From NCBI RefSeq assembly GCF_014202895.1, contig NZ_JACHHV010000016.1:1-42078 (forward strand): DNA of 42,078 bases, given 5' to 3'. Below are positions 1 to 8,412 of this stretch, in pieces. Made by a program: the position numbers and the translations under genes. Position 1 is the first letter of the stretch. Each line of letters opens with the position of its first letter. The notes under the pieces are model-generated. The model was not told the DNA's origin, did not search any database, and saw nothing but the letters and a program-made list of their open reading frames with translations. Origin of the DNA: Lactovum miscens (GTDB lineage: Bacteria; Bacillota; Bacilli; Lactobacillales; Streptococcaceae).

Positions 1-2
1 GC

Positions 3-158
3 AATGAGAATCATAACCGCATGATCAGACGTTTCTTACCCAAAGGAACAAAACAAACAACAGCTTCAGCAGTTGCTAAAATTGAGACTTGGATGGCTCA
101 ATATCCAAGAAAAATGTTCAAGTATCAGGCACCACTTCAGATGTATCGGGGTGGCTAA
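3..158 (+). pseudogene. IS30-family transposase, C-terminal fragment
   Basis: This open frame enters from the window edge and codes for the last 51 residues of an IS30-type transposase, ending in MYRGG and a stop. The motif NENHNRMIRRFLPKGT is the region around the catalytic glutamate of the IS30 DDE domain. The same stretch occurs in the damaged copy at 35010-35734, where it is on the other strand. The terminal repeat follows the stop directly. Whether the element is complete cannot be judged because it runs off the window. Confidence 0.85.
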
Positions 159-178
159 ATTAAATTTGCAATTTGCCA
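151..178 (+). repeat. IS30 right terminal inverted repeat
   Basis: The sequence from the transposase stop to GCAATTTGCC matches, in reverse complement, the ends at 35010 and 39770. It marks the 3' boundary of the IS30 copy that enters from the left. Confidence 0.8.
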
Positions 179-395
179 AATTCAAAATATTAACAGATTC
201 AACAAGTTTAATGCAAAAAGTTATATTTTATTTTCCTGAGTTTCTTACCTAAATGATAAAGGTATCATTTCAAATATATATCAAAATCAAGACTTGAAAG
301 AACTATTTCCAATAAATATGTTCAAGTACCTGGGTGGCAGCACGTCAGATTTTATGGTACCTAGTTTACACATCAAATTTACGAAAATCAAAAAA
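179..395. other. Intergenic region with inverted repeat and a T-box-like motif
   Basis: No gene is seen. A perfect inverted repeat, AAATGATA-AAGG-TATCATTT, lies at 251-270 without a T-run, so it is more like an operator than a terminator. At 331-344 the plus strand reads TGGGTGGCAGCACG, which resembles the conserved T-box motif AGGGTGGNACCGCG. No plus-strand gene follows, so if genuine it is a relic. Confidence 0.35.
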
Positions 396-420
396 TAAAC
401 CAGAATTTAATCTGGTTTAT
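396..420 (-). terminator. Terminator of the catE-like gene
   Basis: A hairpin with arms ATAAACCAGA and TCTGGTTTAT lies just beyond the stop of the minus-strand gene ending at 425. On the minus strand it is followed by a T-rich run (TTTATTTTTTG). Confidence 0.75.
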
Positions 421-424
421 ATAC

Positions 425-1270
425 TTACTCAAGGATAACTATAATTCGATTACCAACAGGGTCTAAAATGGTCAATTTATTCTCAGTTGAGTCAACAAGT
501 GATTTATTAAATTCAGCACGTTCTTTTATCTCATTAAAATAAGTCGTTAGATTAACAAAAACGTCAAATTCAAGCAAACCTGGCCAAGCAGGATCATTTT
601 TTTCTAGATAAGGGCCAGACCAATCATTGAAGGCGAAATGATGGTGGTAACGACCCGAAGATACCCAACTTGCTGATGGTACAGCAAATTTTTCAGTCAT
701 ATCAAATAATTGTTGATAGAAGATAGAGTCTTTTCCAGCAGAACGCACTGTCAAATGGACATGGCCCATGCGAGTCACAATTGGCATTTCATATGGCTCT
801 TTTATAGAATTTGATGCTCCCAAAACACCATCGACATCAATTTGTTCAGTCACTCCAATAATCTTTTCACCTTGAATGTCCCAGTCATCAACGGCTTTGT
901 CACAATAAACTTCAATTCCATTGCCTTCCAAATCTTGCAAATAAATCGATTCGCTGTACCCATGGTCTGCAGCGCCAACGATTGGAAATTGATGCTTAAT
1001 CAAATGATTTAAAAAATTACCCAATTCTGCCCGTGAAGGAAGCAATATGGCCAAATGATAAAGTCCATAGGCCTCATGTTTTTCAGATTCAACTTTATTT
1101 AAACGAACTAAAATTTCTTTAGTTTCTGCAATGCCCAGTTGAACTTCCACATTACTGTGATTAATAATCGACAAACCAAGTACTTCTTGGTAATATTGAG
1201 ACTCAAGTTCTAAATTGAAAACATTAAGTGCTACTTGTCCTAATCTAACTTGTGATTGATACTGATACAT
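425..1270 (-). CDS. catE: Two-domain VOC protein, catechol-2,3-dioxygenase-like
   Basis: This 281-aa protein has two vicinal-oxygen-chelate halves (about 8-125 and 167-280), the layout and length of the Bacillus CatE/YfiE extradiol dioxygenases. Candidate metal ligands in the second half are in GHVHLTV (His172) and YHHHFAF (209-213), with a closing glutamate at the very C-terminus (Glu281). The first half carries GLYHLAIL and EGNGIEVY. In Bacillus such proteins deal with catechols and quinones, but the true substrate here is unknown. It lies 20 bp downstream of an Rrf2 regulator and probably shares its transcript, so it is likely a stress- or electrophile-controlled gene. The family call is firm; the gene symbol is by analogy. 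Confidence 0.8.
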   Translation of the reverse strand: MYQYQSQVRLGQVALNVFNLELESQYYQEVLGLSIINHSNVEVQLGIAETKEILVRLNKVESEKHEAYGLYHLAILLPSRAELGNFLNHLIKHQFPIVGAADHGYSESIYLQDLEGNGIEVYCDKAVDDWDIQGEKIIGVTEQIDVDGVLGASNSIKEPYEMPIVTRMGHVHLTVRSAGKDSIFYQQLFDMTEKFAVPSASWVSSGRYHHHFAFNDWSGPYLEKNDPAWPGLLEFDVFVNLTTYFNEIKERAEFNKSLVDSTENKLTILDPVGNRIIVILE

Positions 1271-1290
1271 ATTATTTCCTTTTTATATAA

Positions 1291-1728
1291 TTATTGTTTT
1301 TCATTTTTGATTTGTAATTTAACCGAATGAATTAAATCAGCCAAAGAAATTTTGGACATTTCATCATCTGCTGCACGTTGGACCTGATCATACCCATCAC
1401 TGAGCACAGACTTAATGTTTCTTCCCAATTCACATTCTGGATTTGTTTTCTGGTCAACTTGTAAAAGATGACATTCTGTTTCAACCGCTTGATAAACCTC
1501 AAAAAGTGAAATCTCACTCGCTTTTCGAGTTAAGGCTGGGACAGCTTTCCCTGCTTGTGTTGAAATTAGTCCAGCCTGACTTAGTTGTGCCATCAAACGT
1601 CTAACTACACCAGGGTTAGAAGATACACTTTTAGCAATTGCAGTACTCGTCATTTCTCGAGCACCTTTATATATCTCAATGTAGATCAATATATGAATTG
1701 CATCACTTGTTTTATAAGAATTCTTCAT
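1291..1728 (-). CDS. Rrf2-family transcriptional regulator
   Basis: This 145-aa protein has an N-terminal winged helix, with the recognition region around residues 28-60 (AIAKSVSSNPGVVRRLM), followed by the wing and the Rrf2 dimerisation helix. It keeps two cysteines, Cys86 and Cys99, in a loop resembling the IscR/NsrR cluster loop. The usual third cysteine is absent, so thiol sensing or no cofactor is as likely as an Fe-S cluster. It is the first gene of a two-gene unit with the VOC dioxygenase-like gene and probably represses both itself and that gene. Direct repeats in front of it are candidate operators. Confidence 0.85.
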   Translation of the reverse strand: MKNSYKTSDAIHILIYIEIYKGAREMTSTAIAKSVSSNPGVVRRLMAQLSQAGLISTQAGKAVPALTRKASEISLFEVYQAVETECHLLQVDQKTNPECELGRNIKSVLSDGYDQVQRAADDEMSKISLADLIHSVKLQIKNEKQ

Positions 1729-1751
1729 TATTTTTCTCCCTATTTAGCATA

Positions 1752-1799
1752 CTGTCACTTATAAAGTATCAGGTATGTTTTTAGTATAACCTGTCACTT
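1752..1799 (-). promoter_or_regulatory. Promoter with direct repeats before the Rrf2 gene
   Basis: Two exact copies of AAGTGACAG (minus strand; 1752-1760 and 1791-1799) flank a TATACT -10 candidate at 1783-1788. Repeats 39 bp apart around a promoter suggest operator half-sites for the Rrf2 protein. The motif is seen directly; its role is inferred. Confidence 0.45.
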
Positions 1800-1975
1800 T
1801 AAAAATATCAACTAATTAATTTCGAAAAATCATTACTTTTTCTATCTTGTTTTATGTATCTTTCTATCCTTGCATTATTTTTCATGATTAACTCTCCTGG
1901 CATATCCATTATGTCTTATATTGATAAAATTTAACACCACACAAAATGTAAAAAATTCTCACTTTATTCAAAATC

Positions 1976-2002
1976 AAAAAGACAAGAAATTTATCTTGTC
2001 TT
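1976..2002 (-). terminator. Terminator of transketolase gene
   Basis: A hairpin AAGACAAG-loop-CTTGTCTT is followed on the minus strand by TTTTTGATTTTG. It lies about 50 bp past the transketolase stop. Confidence 0.8.
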
Positions 2003-2054
2003 AGAGTTCTTATTCATTTGGTTGATCAGCATAACCATATTTATAGGAAAATAT

Positions 2055-4034
2055 TTAATTCAATTCATTATAGACTTTAATTATGTTTTTAGCAGTAAAT
2101 CCATAAGCTGGTAGTATAGTGCTTGCCGGAGCTGAAGCGCCCCATTTATCAACTGTTACTGTACTACCATCTAAACCAATATATTTGCCCCAACCATAAC
2201 TTGTTCCCGCTTCAATAGCAACACGCTTGCGAGTTTCTTTCGGTAAAACTTCTTCCTTATAAGATGCTGATTGTTCATCAAAGAGATTCATTGACGGCAT
2301 TGAAACCACACGAATTCCTTTTCCCAAGGTCTTTTTAGCTTCAATAGCAAGAGTTACTTCAGAGCCTGTTGCAATTAAAATGCCTTCAAGCTCGCCTTCT
2401 TCTTTGGCAAGAATATAAGCTCCGTGGTTTAATCCCTCTTCTGCTAATTCATTTGTTCCTTCAAGAATTGGTAAGTTTTGACGCGTCAAGATTAAAGCAG
2501 TTGGACGAGTTTTACTTAACAGTGCATGTTTCCATGCAGCTGTTACTTCATTTCCATCGGCCGGTCGAATCACATCCAAATTTGGCATTGAACGGACACT
2601 CGCTAATTGCTCCACAGGCTCATGAGTTGGACCATCTTCACCAACTGCTATTGAGTCATGTGTCCAAATGTAAGTTACTGGTAAATTTTGTAATGCTGCC
2701 ATACGGACTGCTGGGAGCATGTAGTTAGAGAAAACGAAAAAAGTTCCGCCATATACTCGAGTGCCTCCATGCAAGGCAATGCCGTTCATCGTTGCTCCCA
2801 TTGCAAATTCACGGACACCAAACCAAATATTCCGACCTTCATAGTTATCAGGCATGAAATCATTTTCTGCTTTGGCCATGGTATTGTTTGAAGATGACAA
2901 ATCAGCTGAGCCACCCCAGAAATTAGGCATTTGTGCAGATAATTCTTGAATGACCTCTTGAGAAGTCACACGAGAAGCTTTAGATTCTCCCATTTCGTAT
3001 TTACTTAATTCAAGTTCAGGTGTTTCATTGTCAAAAGCTTTTTCGTATTGTTTAGCTAGTTGTGGATATTTTAAAGCATATGCTTTAAAATTAACAACCC
3101 ACTCTTGTTCCAAAGCTTCACCGCGAGATACTATAGTATCAAGGAAGCGCTTTGAAACTTCAAAAGGTACTTCAAAAGGTTCATAGTTCCATCCATAAAC
3201 TTTTTTTGCAGCTTCAACTCCTTCAGTACCAAGTGGAGCACCATGAACCGCTGAGGTTCCTTGCTTTGGTGAACCATAGCCGATGATTGTCTTCACTTCT
3301 ATAATAGTTGGTCTACTTGTCTCTTTTTTCGCAGCTGCAATTGCGATGGCGATTTCATCCAAATCATTTCCATCTTTTACCAATAAATATTGCCAATTGT
3401 ACGATTCAAAACGTTTTTGAATATCATCGGTGAACGATTTCTCTAATTTACCATCCAAGGAAATATTATTTGAATCATACAACAAAATGAGTTTGTCTAA
3501 CTTCAGTTTTCCTGCTAGTGATGCAGCTTCCTGTGAGACGCCTTCCATTAAGTCACCGTCACCATTTAGTGCATATGTATAATGATCAACAATATTAAAA
3601 CCTGGCTTGTTGTATTGGGCTGCCAAATGTGCTTCTGCCATGGCCATCCCAACAGCGTTGGCAATACCTTGCCCCAAAGGACCTGTAGTTGCCTCCACAC
3701 CATCTGTATGGCCTACTTCTGGATGCCCTGGAGTTTTTGATTGCCACTGACGGAATTTCTTCAAATCATCAATATTTACTGCGTAATTTGCCAGATGTAA
3801 AAGACTGTAAAGCATGGCAGAACCATGACCGGCTGATAAAACAAAACGATCTCTATTTGTCCATTTACGTCCTGTTTTTGGATTTACATTGAGAAATTTA
3901 CTCCACAACACATAAGCCATTGGTGCTGCCCCCATTGGAAGTCCTGGGTGTCCTGAATTTGCTTTTTGGACCGCATCTATTGATAACGCACGAATTGTAT
4001 TAACCGCTAATTGATCTGTTGTATCAAACATCAT
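2055..4034 (-). CDS. tkt: Transketolase
   Basis: This 659-aa protein is full length for a bacterial transketolase, the thiamine-diphosphate enzyme that moves two-carbon ketol units between pentose-phosphate intermediates. The TPP/Mg motif GDGDLMEG is at 158-165 and ends at Asn190. The N-terminal substrate-binding region holds [15 protein letters not shown] (26-40), and the pyrimidine-binding domain carries GVREFAMG and [16 protein letters not shown]. It follows the ascorbate PTS genes on the same strand but is separated from them by a strong terminator. That pairing makes sense because ascorbate breakdown yields xylulose 5-phosphate, a transketolase substrate. The start may be either of the two adjacent Met codons. 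Confidence 0.95.
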   Translation of the reverse strand: MMFDTTDQLAVNTIRALSIDAVQKANSGHPGLPMGAAPMAYVLWSKFLNVNPKTGRKWTNRDRFVLSAGHGSAMLYSLLHLANYAVNIDDLKKFRQWQSKTPGHPEVGHTDGVEATTGPLGQGIANAVGMAMAEAHLAAQYNKPGFNIVDHYTYALNGDGDLMEGVSQEAASLAGKLKLDKLILLYDSNNISLDGKLEKSFTDDIQKRFESYNWQYLLVKDGNDLDEIAIAIAAAKKETSRPTIIEVKTIIGYGSPKQGTSAVHGAPLGTEGVEAAKKVYGWNYEPFEVPFEVSKRFLDTIVSRGEALEQEWVVNFKAYALKYPQLAKQYEKAFDNETPELELSKYEMGESKASRVTSQEVIQELSAQMPNFWGGSADLSSSNNTMAKAENDFMPDNYEGRNIWFGVREFAMGATMNGIALHGGTRVYGGTFFVFSNYMLPAVRMAALQNLPVTYIWTHDSIAVGEDGPTHEPVEQLASVRSMPNLDVIRPADGNEVTAAWKHALLSKTRPTALILTRQNLPILEGTNELAEEGLNHGAYILAKEEGELEGILIATGSEVTLAIEAKKTLGKGIRVVSMPSMNLFDEQSASYKEEVLPKETRKRVAIEAGTSYGWGKYIGLDGSTVTVDKWGASAPASTILPAYGFTAKNIIKVYNELN

Positions 4035-4153
4035 ATTCTCTATTCATTCATTTAAAATTAATTATGTCTTAAACTCTACTTTATGTTTTATAAAAGATTA
4101 AGATTTACTATTTGTTATTTATAAATTTTTTTATGATTATATTCACTAAACTA

Positions 4154-4182
4154 TAAAAACCAGAGAATCTCTGGCTTTTTTA
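4154..4182 (-). terminator. Terminator between ulaA and tkt
   Basis: The hairpin AAAAACCAGAG-AAT-CTCTGGCTTTTT sits 4 bp beyond the EIIC stop codon. It has T-runs on both strands, so it should stop ulaA transcripts and leave transketolase with its own promoter in 4035-4150. Confidence 0.85.
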
Positions 4183-4185
4183 ATT

Positions 4186-5559
4186 TTATTTCGCTTTAGA
4201 TTTATCACGTGCATTCAAGATAACATTGAGGATCAAAACGACTACTAAGAATCCCAAAATGAGAGTAATTAAAGCTGCTGAACCAGCTTTACCTGTTAAA
4301 CCAAGTAGACCACCTGAAACAATATAATCAGAGTCGGCAAATGTTGATGCCGCTCCTGCACCAAATGAACCTAATGCTGGCATGATAAGTAATGGTCCCC
4401 ATGCAAGAATCAGACCATTGACGAATGAACCAATAACCGCACCGCGTACGCCACCAAAGGAATTTCCGTACACACCTGCAGCACCACCACAGAAGAAAAT
4501 TCCAACGACACCTGGAATAATAACAGTTGTGTGCAAACCAAGCATTGCAAGCATTGAAATTACACCCACGATAAAGGAAACAAAGAATCCAATCAAAACT
4601 GCATTGGGAGCATATGGAAAGACAATTGGAACGTCAAGTGCAGGTTTTGAGTTAGGTACTAATTTGGCTGCAATTCCTTGGAATGCAGGAATAATTTCGG
4701 CCAAAATCATACGAACACCTTGGAGTACAACCACAAATCCGGCTGCAAAAGTACCCGCTTGTGTGATTGCGTAAACAATATAGTTAGTTCCATTTGATAA
4801 AGTTGATCCTTCAACAAAATGTGGACCAGCAATCAACGCTAAAAGAATATAAACAACCATCATCACAAGTGAGATTGAAACCGTTGAATCACGCAAGAAT
4901 CCTAGGTTTTTAGGAATGTTTAATTTTTCAGTCGATTTTTCAGGATCTGGATTACCAAATTTTTCTCCTAAATATCCTGCTAAAGCATACCCCATATTTC
5001 CAGTATGTCCCATTGCTACACCATCACTCCCAGTCAGTTTTCGCATATATTTCTGTGTCAACGCAGGGGTGATTGTAAGTAATGTTCCTTCAAAGATACC
5101 ACCTAGTAAGATAGCTAACCAAGAAGTTCCAAGTCCAGCTGATGCTAAAACGACCGCGGCCATTGTTGAAACATAAAGCATCGCTTGTCCTGTCAAAAAG
5201 ATATATTTAAAGCGTGTAATTCTTGCTAAAATTATATTTACAACAAAACCTACCAACATGATAAGAGCTGCTGGTGTACCAAATTTTACAAGTGCCAATG
5301 CCACAACTGCTTCATTTGATGGAACAAGTCCTTTGGCATTGAAGACATGTTGAAACATTGCTGAAAAAGGGGTCAGTGAATTGACGAGAATTCCCGCACC
5401 ACCCGTTAATACTAAAAACCCTGCAAATGTTTTAACACCACCTTGAATAACTGCTGACGTAGGTTTTTTTTGCAAGAGCAGCCCTATCATAGCGATAATT
5501 CCGACAAGTAAGGCTGGGGTTGTTGCAAAAGAAACAATAAAATTTAAAATTCCGTTCAT
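4186..5559 (-). CDS. ulaA: Ascorbate-type PTS permease, EIIC
   Basis: This 457-aa polytopic membrane protein has about ten hydrophobic segments and the length and pattern of the UlaA/SgaT family, the EIIC of the L-ascorbate phosphotransferase system. Family-like stretches include GVKTFAGFLVLTGGAGILVN near residue 40 and GHTGNMGYALAGYLGEKFG near 183. It follows the EIIB gene by 43 bp in a regulator-EIIB-EIIC unit and ends at a strong terminator. No separate EIIA gene is present, and the EIIA-like domain is carried by the regulator two genes upstream. Ascorbate is the likely substrate from family membership. No downstream ulaD/E/F catabolic genes are in the window. Confidence 0.85.
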   Translation of the reverse strand: MNGILNFIVSFATTPALLVGIIAMIGLLLQKKPTSAVIQGGVKTFAGFLVLTGGAGILVNSLTPFSAMFQHVFNAKGLVPSNEAVVALALVKFGTPAALIMLVGFVVNIILARITRFKYIFLTGQAMLYVSTMAAVVLASAGLGTSWLAILLGGIFEGTLLTITPALTQKYMRKLTGSDGVAMGHTGNMGYALAGYLGEKFGNPDPEKSTEKLNIPKNLGFLRDSTVSISLVMMVVYILLALIAGPHFVEGSTLSNGTNYIVYAITQAGTFAAGFVVVLQGVRMILAEIIPAFQGIAAKLVPNSKPALDVPIVFPYAPNAVLIGFFVSFIVGVISMLAMLGLHTTVIIPGVVGIFFCGGAAGVYGNSFGGVRGAVIGSFVNGLILAWGPLLIMPALGSFGAGAASTFADSDYIVSGGLLGLTGKAGSAALITLILGFLVVVLILNVILNARDKSKAK

Positions 5560-5602
5560 TTTAATTTCTCTCCTATATGTTAGTGATATGACACTAACCT
5601 TG

Positions 5603-5902
5603 TTAACGATGACTAATGTTTTCGCGGTCTAAGACACTGTTGAGTGCTACTCTTGCGACTTCTCTATCAATAATCGTGTTCAATGGAACAATTTTTTCAG
5701 CAGGAATATTTGGCAATGCCGAAGTTAATGTCGCCTCTACAAAGAAATAATCCGCTGAATCAGCAGTTGCTGAGCCAACATCCATGTGATCTAATTCGAA
5801 CTCATTAATATCTAGTCCTTCTTCTTGTAAAAGCGCTTGTAAATTTAGCTGAACCATAAAACTCGTTCCTAATCCTGATTGACATACACATGCAAATTTC
5901 AT
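5603..5902 (-). CDS. ulaB: Ascorbate-type PTS EIIB component
   Basis: This 99-aa cytosolic domain begins with the EIIB phosphate-binding loop CQSGLGTS at residues 7-14, so Cys7 is the expected phosphorylated residue. Length and fold pattern fit the lactose/ascorbate-class EIIB proteins. It passes phosphate from EIIA to sugar bound by the EIIC encoded next. Its start codon overlaps the stop of the upstream regulator by 4 bp (ATGA), so the two are translationally coupled. Confidence 0.88.
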   Translation of the reverse strand: MKFACVCQSGLGTSFMVQLNLQALLQEEGLDINEFELDHMDVGSATADSADYFFVEATLTSALPNIPAEKIVPLNTIIDREVARVALNSVLDRENISHR

Positions 5903-7893
5903 TCTACTCCTCCTTTTTCTGATAAAATATTTTCTACTTCTGCAACTGTCGTTGCATCTAATAAACGTTGTAATTCTTCTCTGTTTGACAAAATCTGCGT
6001 AAGTGATGACAAGGCTCTTAGATGTGCCTCGTTGTCAATAGCCGATAAAACTATAAAAATTTTAATTTCATGCTTGGGATCGTCTAATAAGTTTACCGGT
6101 TTTTCACATCTAAGAAATGACATTCCAACTTTGTTCACACCATCTTCTGGCCGAGCATGTGGTAAGGCGATTCCCATACCTAAATCAACAAAAGGTCCAA
6201 ATTCCTTAATTCGATTTGTAATAGCTGTGATATAAGATGGTTCAATCGAATCTGAATCAAGTAAGGGCTGAGCCGCCAATGCGATTGCCTCCTCCCAGTT
6301 CAGATCTTGATTAGTAAATTGAATGTTTTTCCCTTTTATTAAATCTTGTAACATTAAACTCTCTTTCTCCTCTTCCCTTGTGTTAAGGCTATTTTTTTTG
6401 TGAAGGATTTTTTTTACATCATCTAGGATGACATTCTCTTTCAAATACGGTTTTAGTGAATTTAGCAACTGATCCTCAGATAACAACGGTAAACTTGGCA
6501 GTTCAAAATCATAAACAATCTGATTATAAAGTTTCCTAATTTCTTCATCTTTTGGAAAAGGTGAAAACAAGTAAACTTTCTTGCTGCTCTCAACTTTTAG
6601 AGTCGAAAAAATGATGTCATATGAATGAACAGGAATTTCATCAAGTTGAGCAATTGAGGTTGCAATGACGAATTCCATATTCGGAAACAAGTCAGACAAC
6701 CGTTTTTTCATAATCAGACTAGAACTTATACCATTGGCACAAAGAACAATAGCTTGCATGGAACTATGATGCTTTTTCTTGTATATTTCCCCTCCAAAAA
6801 GTATTACAAAATAACCTAATTCTTCTTCTGTTATGCCATTTGTTAATTCCGTCAGTGGGGACAAAGCTCTCTCAATCAAATGAAACAAGTCCGAGTACTC
6901 TTGTTTTATTCGTGCCAACAAATGGTTGCTAATTTCCAAATGATAAATCAGTCTAAAATAAGCTGGGATCAAGTGTGCTAGCAAAGCATCAAATGTTTTA
7001 GAAAAATCATCAAATTCCATTGCTGTTAATTTCATGACATTTTCCATTACTTCAAAACATGTCCGATATAAGAAATCTAACTTTTTATCTTCAAACGCTC
7101 CATCACTTGCACCAATTAAAAGAGCAATCAAATCATTTTGTTCCTGCTCATTTTGAAGTTCGAATAGTCCAAATTTAAAATGATTCACAAGTGTTGGAAA
7201 AATTTTTTCAATTATATGATGTTTCTGACGTTCAAATATCATACTTGTGAAAAAAAGTAATGGACGATAGCGACTATAAACAATATTCAAGTGATTTAAA
7301 TTGATTAAGGCTTTGAGTTCACGATTTGTTTGAGCTATAAACAATTGATTCTGGCTATTTAGTACTTGGGAAAGGCTATAAAAACTATATTCATCTTTTA
7401 AATTTTGAATTTCTTGATAAGCAAATCTTCTAATCTTCCATTCCTTGCCAACCAAATAAAATCCTTGTGATTGATTGTATTGAATCTCAATGTCTTCAAC
7501 AATGATCTTTTTTCTGAGTTGTTTCAAATCAGATAAAATTGTGTTTTTACTTGTATTTAGGTGATCTTTAAATGTCGTGATTGAAAGATTGCCAATTTCC
7601 AAAAAAATAAATAGATAAAGAAGACTTTGCCTTTCATTTTTGTCTATTGAAACCTGATTGGGTTGAAGAATTCCAAATCTAGCTTCCTCCAATTTTGAGA
7701 TATTTTCAGGAAATGCATACACACGTCCATTACTTTCAATTTGTGTAGAATTTTGTAGTAAGAATTGTTGATTAAACTGGTCCACTATTGTGTCTATCTC
7801 TTTTTTATTTAAACAAGTCCTTTCTTTTATTGTTTCTATTTTCCAAAACCGCTTCTTCGAATAGATAAGATCATCAAGATCATAACCAATCAT
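5899..7893 (-). CDS. BglG/PRD regulator with EIIB-like and EIIA domains
   Basis: This 664-aa regulator has N-terminal helix-turn-helix segments, including one around 110-130 (LSITTFKDHLNTSKNTILSD), then two PRD-like helical regions (about 170-380). An EIIB-like loop follows (LCANGISSS near 385-393), and a C-terminal EIIA domain of the mannitol/fructose class has its active histidine in GIALPHARPEDG (His579). Such proteins sense PTS phosphorylation state and switch their operon. The EIIA domain may also serve as the missing EIIA for the EIIB and EIIC genes downstream; that is inferred. It is first in the unit and overlaps ulaB by 4 bp. An activator role is more likely than antitermination given the DNA-binding N-terminus. 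Confidence 0.85.
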   Translation of the reverse strand: MIGYDLDDLIYSKKRFWKIETIKERTCLNKKEIDTIVDQFNQQFLLQNSTQIESNGRVYAFPENISKLEEARFGILQPNQVSIDKNERQSLLYLFIFLEIGNLSITTFKDHLNTSKNTILSDLKQLRKKIIVEDIEIQYNQSQGFYLVGKEWKIRRFAYQEIQNLKDEYSFYSLSQVLNSQNQLFIAQTNRELKALINLNHLNIVYSRYRPLLFFTSMIFERQKHHIIEKIFPTLVNHFKFGLFELQNEQEQNDLIALLIGASDGAFEDKKLDFLYRTCFEVMENVMKLTAMEFDDFSKTFDALLAHLIPAYFRLIYHLEISNHLLARIKQEYSDLFHLIERALSPLTELTNGITEEELGYFVILFGGEIYKKKHHSSMQAIVLCANGISSSLIMKKRLSDLFPNMEFVIATSIAQLDEIPVHSYDIIFSTLKVESSKKVYLFSPFPKDEEIRKLYNQIVYDFELPSLPLLSEDQLLNSLKPYLKENVILDDVKKILHKKNSLNTREEEKESLMLQDLIKGKNIQFTNQDLNWEEAIALAAQPLLDSDSIEPSYITAITNRIKEFGPFVDLGMGIALPHARPEDGVNKVGMSFLRCEKPVNLLDDPKHEIKIFIVLSAIDNEAHLRALSSLTQILSNREELQRLLDATTVAEVENILSEKGGVE

Positions 7894-7935
7894 TTGTTTC
7901 TCCTTACTTGTTTATTATATTTTATTTCTTTTGCT

Positions 7936-7949
7936 AGAAAACGCTTTAT
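7936..7949 (-). promoter_or_regulatory. Candidate cre (CcpA) site
   Basis: On the minus strand ATAAAGCGTTTTCT matches 11 of 14 positions of the catabolite-responsive element TGWAANCGNTNWCA, including the central CG. It lies about 45 bp ahead of the PTS regulator start, which fits carbon catabolite control of an alternative sugar system. Confidence 0.45.
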
Positions 7950-8068
7950 CGGTACAAATTTAATGTTTCATTTTTTTAATAACTAGACCGCTTTCATTTT
8001 GTTTTATACTTACTAGATGTTGTCAAGAATTATAGATCAAAAATCTATTACCACTTATCATTTTAAGT
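7950..8068. other. Intergenic region with hairpin
   Basis: No gene is seen. A perfect hairpin CCACTTA-TCATTT-TAAGTGG at 8051-8070 abuts the end of the degraded IS30 relic. It has no clear T-run, so I do not call it a terminator. Confidence 0.4.
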
Positions 8069-8252
8069 GGCAAAATTGTAATATTAAGTTAGCCACTTGA
8101 AAAAGAATACCTAAAACTTTTATACTTGAATTTGGAAAAAGTAAGTATATAAGAATTCAGATGCAAGATCACTCTGGCATAAAAGGCAATCAATTTACAC
8201 TTATAGAACAACCTCAAATTGAATGTTGGTACAATAAGGCTAATAACCATTA
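8069..8252 (+). mobile_element. Degraded IS30 5'-end relic
   Basis: The terminal repeat GGCAAAATTG...AGCCAC is followed about 90 bp later by codons for MQDHSGIKGNQFTLIEQPQ, a mutated version of the IS30 transposase start (MQDDSITKGKEITYAERQ) seen at 35640 and 32921. The match fades after about 30 codons. It is an old fragment; the open frame running on to 8370 is not a gene. Confidence 0.75.
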
Positions 8253-8351
8253 TATGTTTTATATCGTTCTACTAACAAGTATTTTATACAATAGTATAGT
8301 TTGTAGTAATAAAAAAACATGGAATTTAAGCCTTTACATTTACACAATAAA

Positions 8352-8377
8352 AAAGTCATCACATTTTTGATGACTTT
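8352..8377 (-). terminator. Terminator of the dlt operon
   Basis: The hairpin AAAGTCATCA-loop-TGATGACTTT is followed by TTTTTATTG on the minus strand. It lies about 35 bp beyond the dltD stop. Confidence 0.85.
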
Positions 8378-8412
8378 ATATTAACGCAAATTTAAGGAAA
8401 AATTATCATATT

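Noticed and set aside
2369-2728. Plus-strand open frame of 119 codons inside transketolase
   Set aside because: It is the antisense shadow of a strongly conserved gene and has no ribosome site.
4382-5176. Two plus-strand frames opposite the EIIC gene
   Set aside because: The composition (Pro, Ile, Thr rich) is that of an antisense reading of a membrane protein.
8161-8370. Plus-strand open frame of 69 codons
   Set aside because: Its first part is a mutated IS30 transposase start and the rest is random; it overlaps the dlt terminator.
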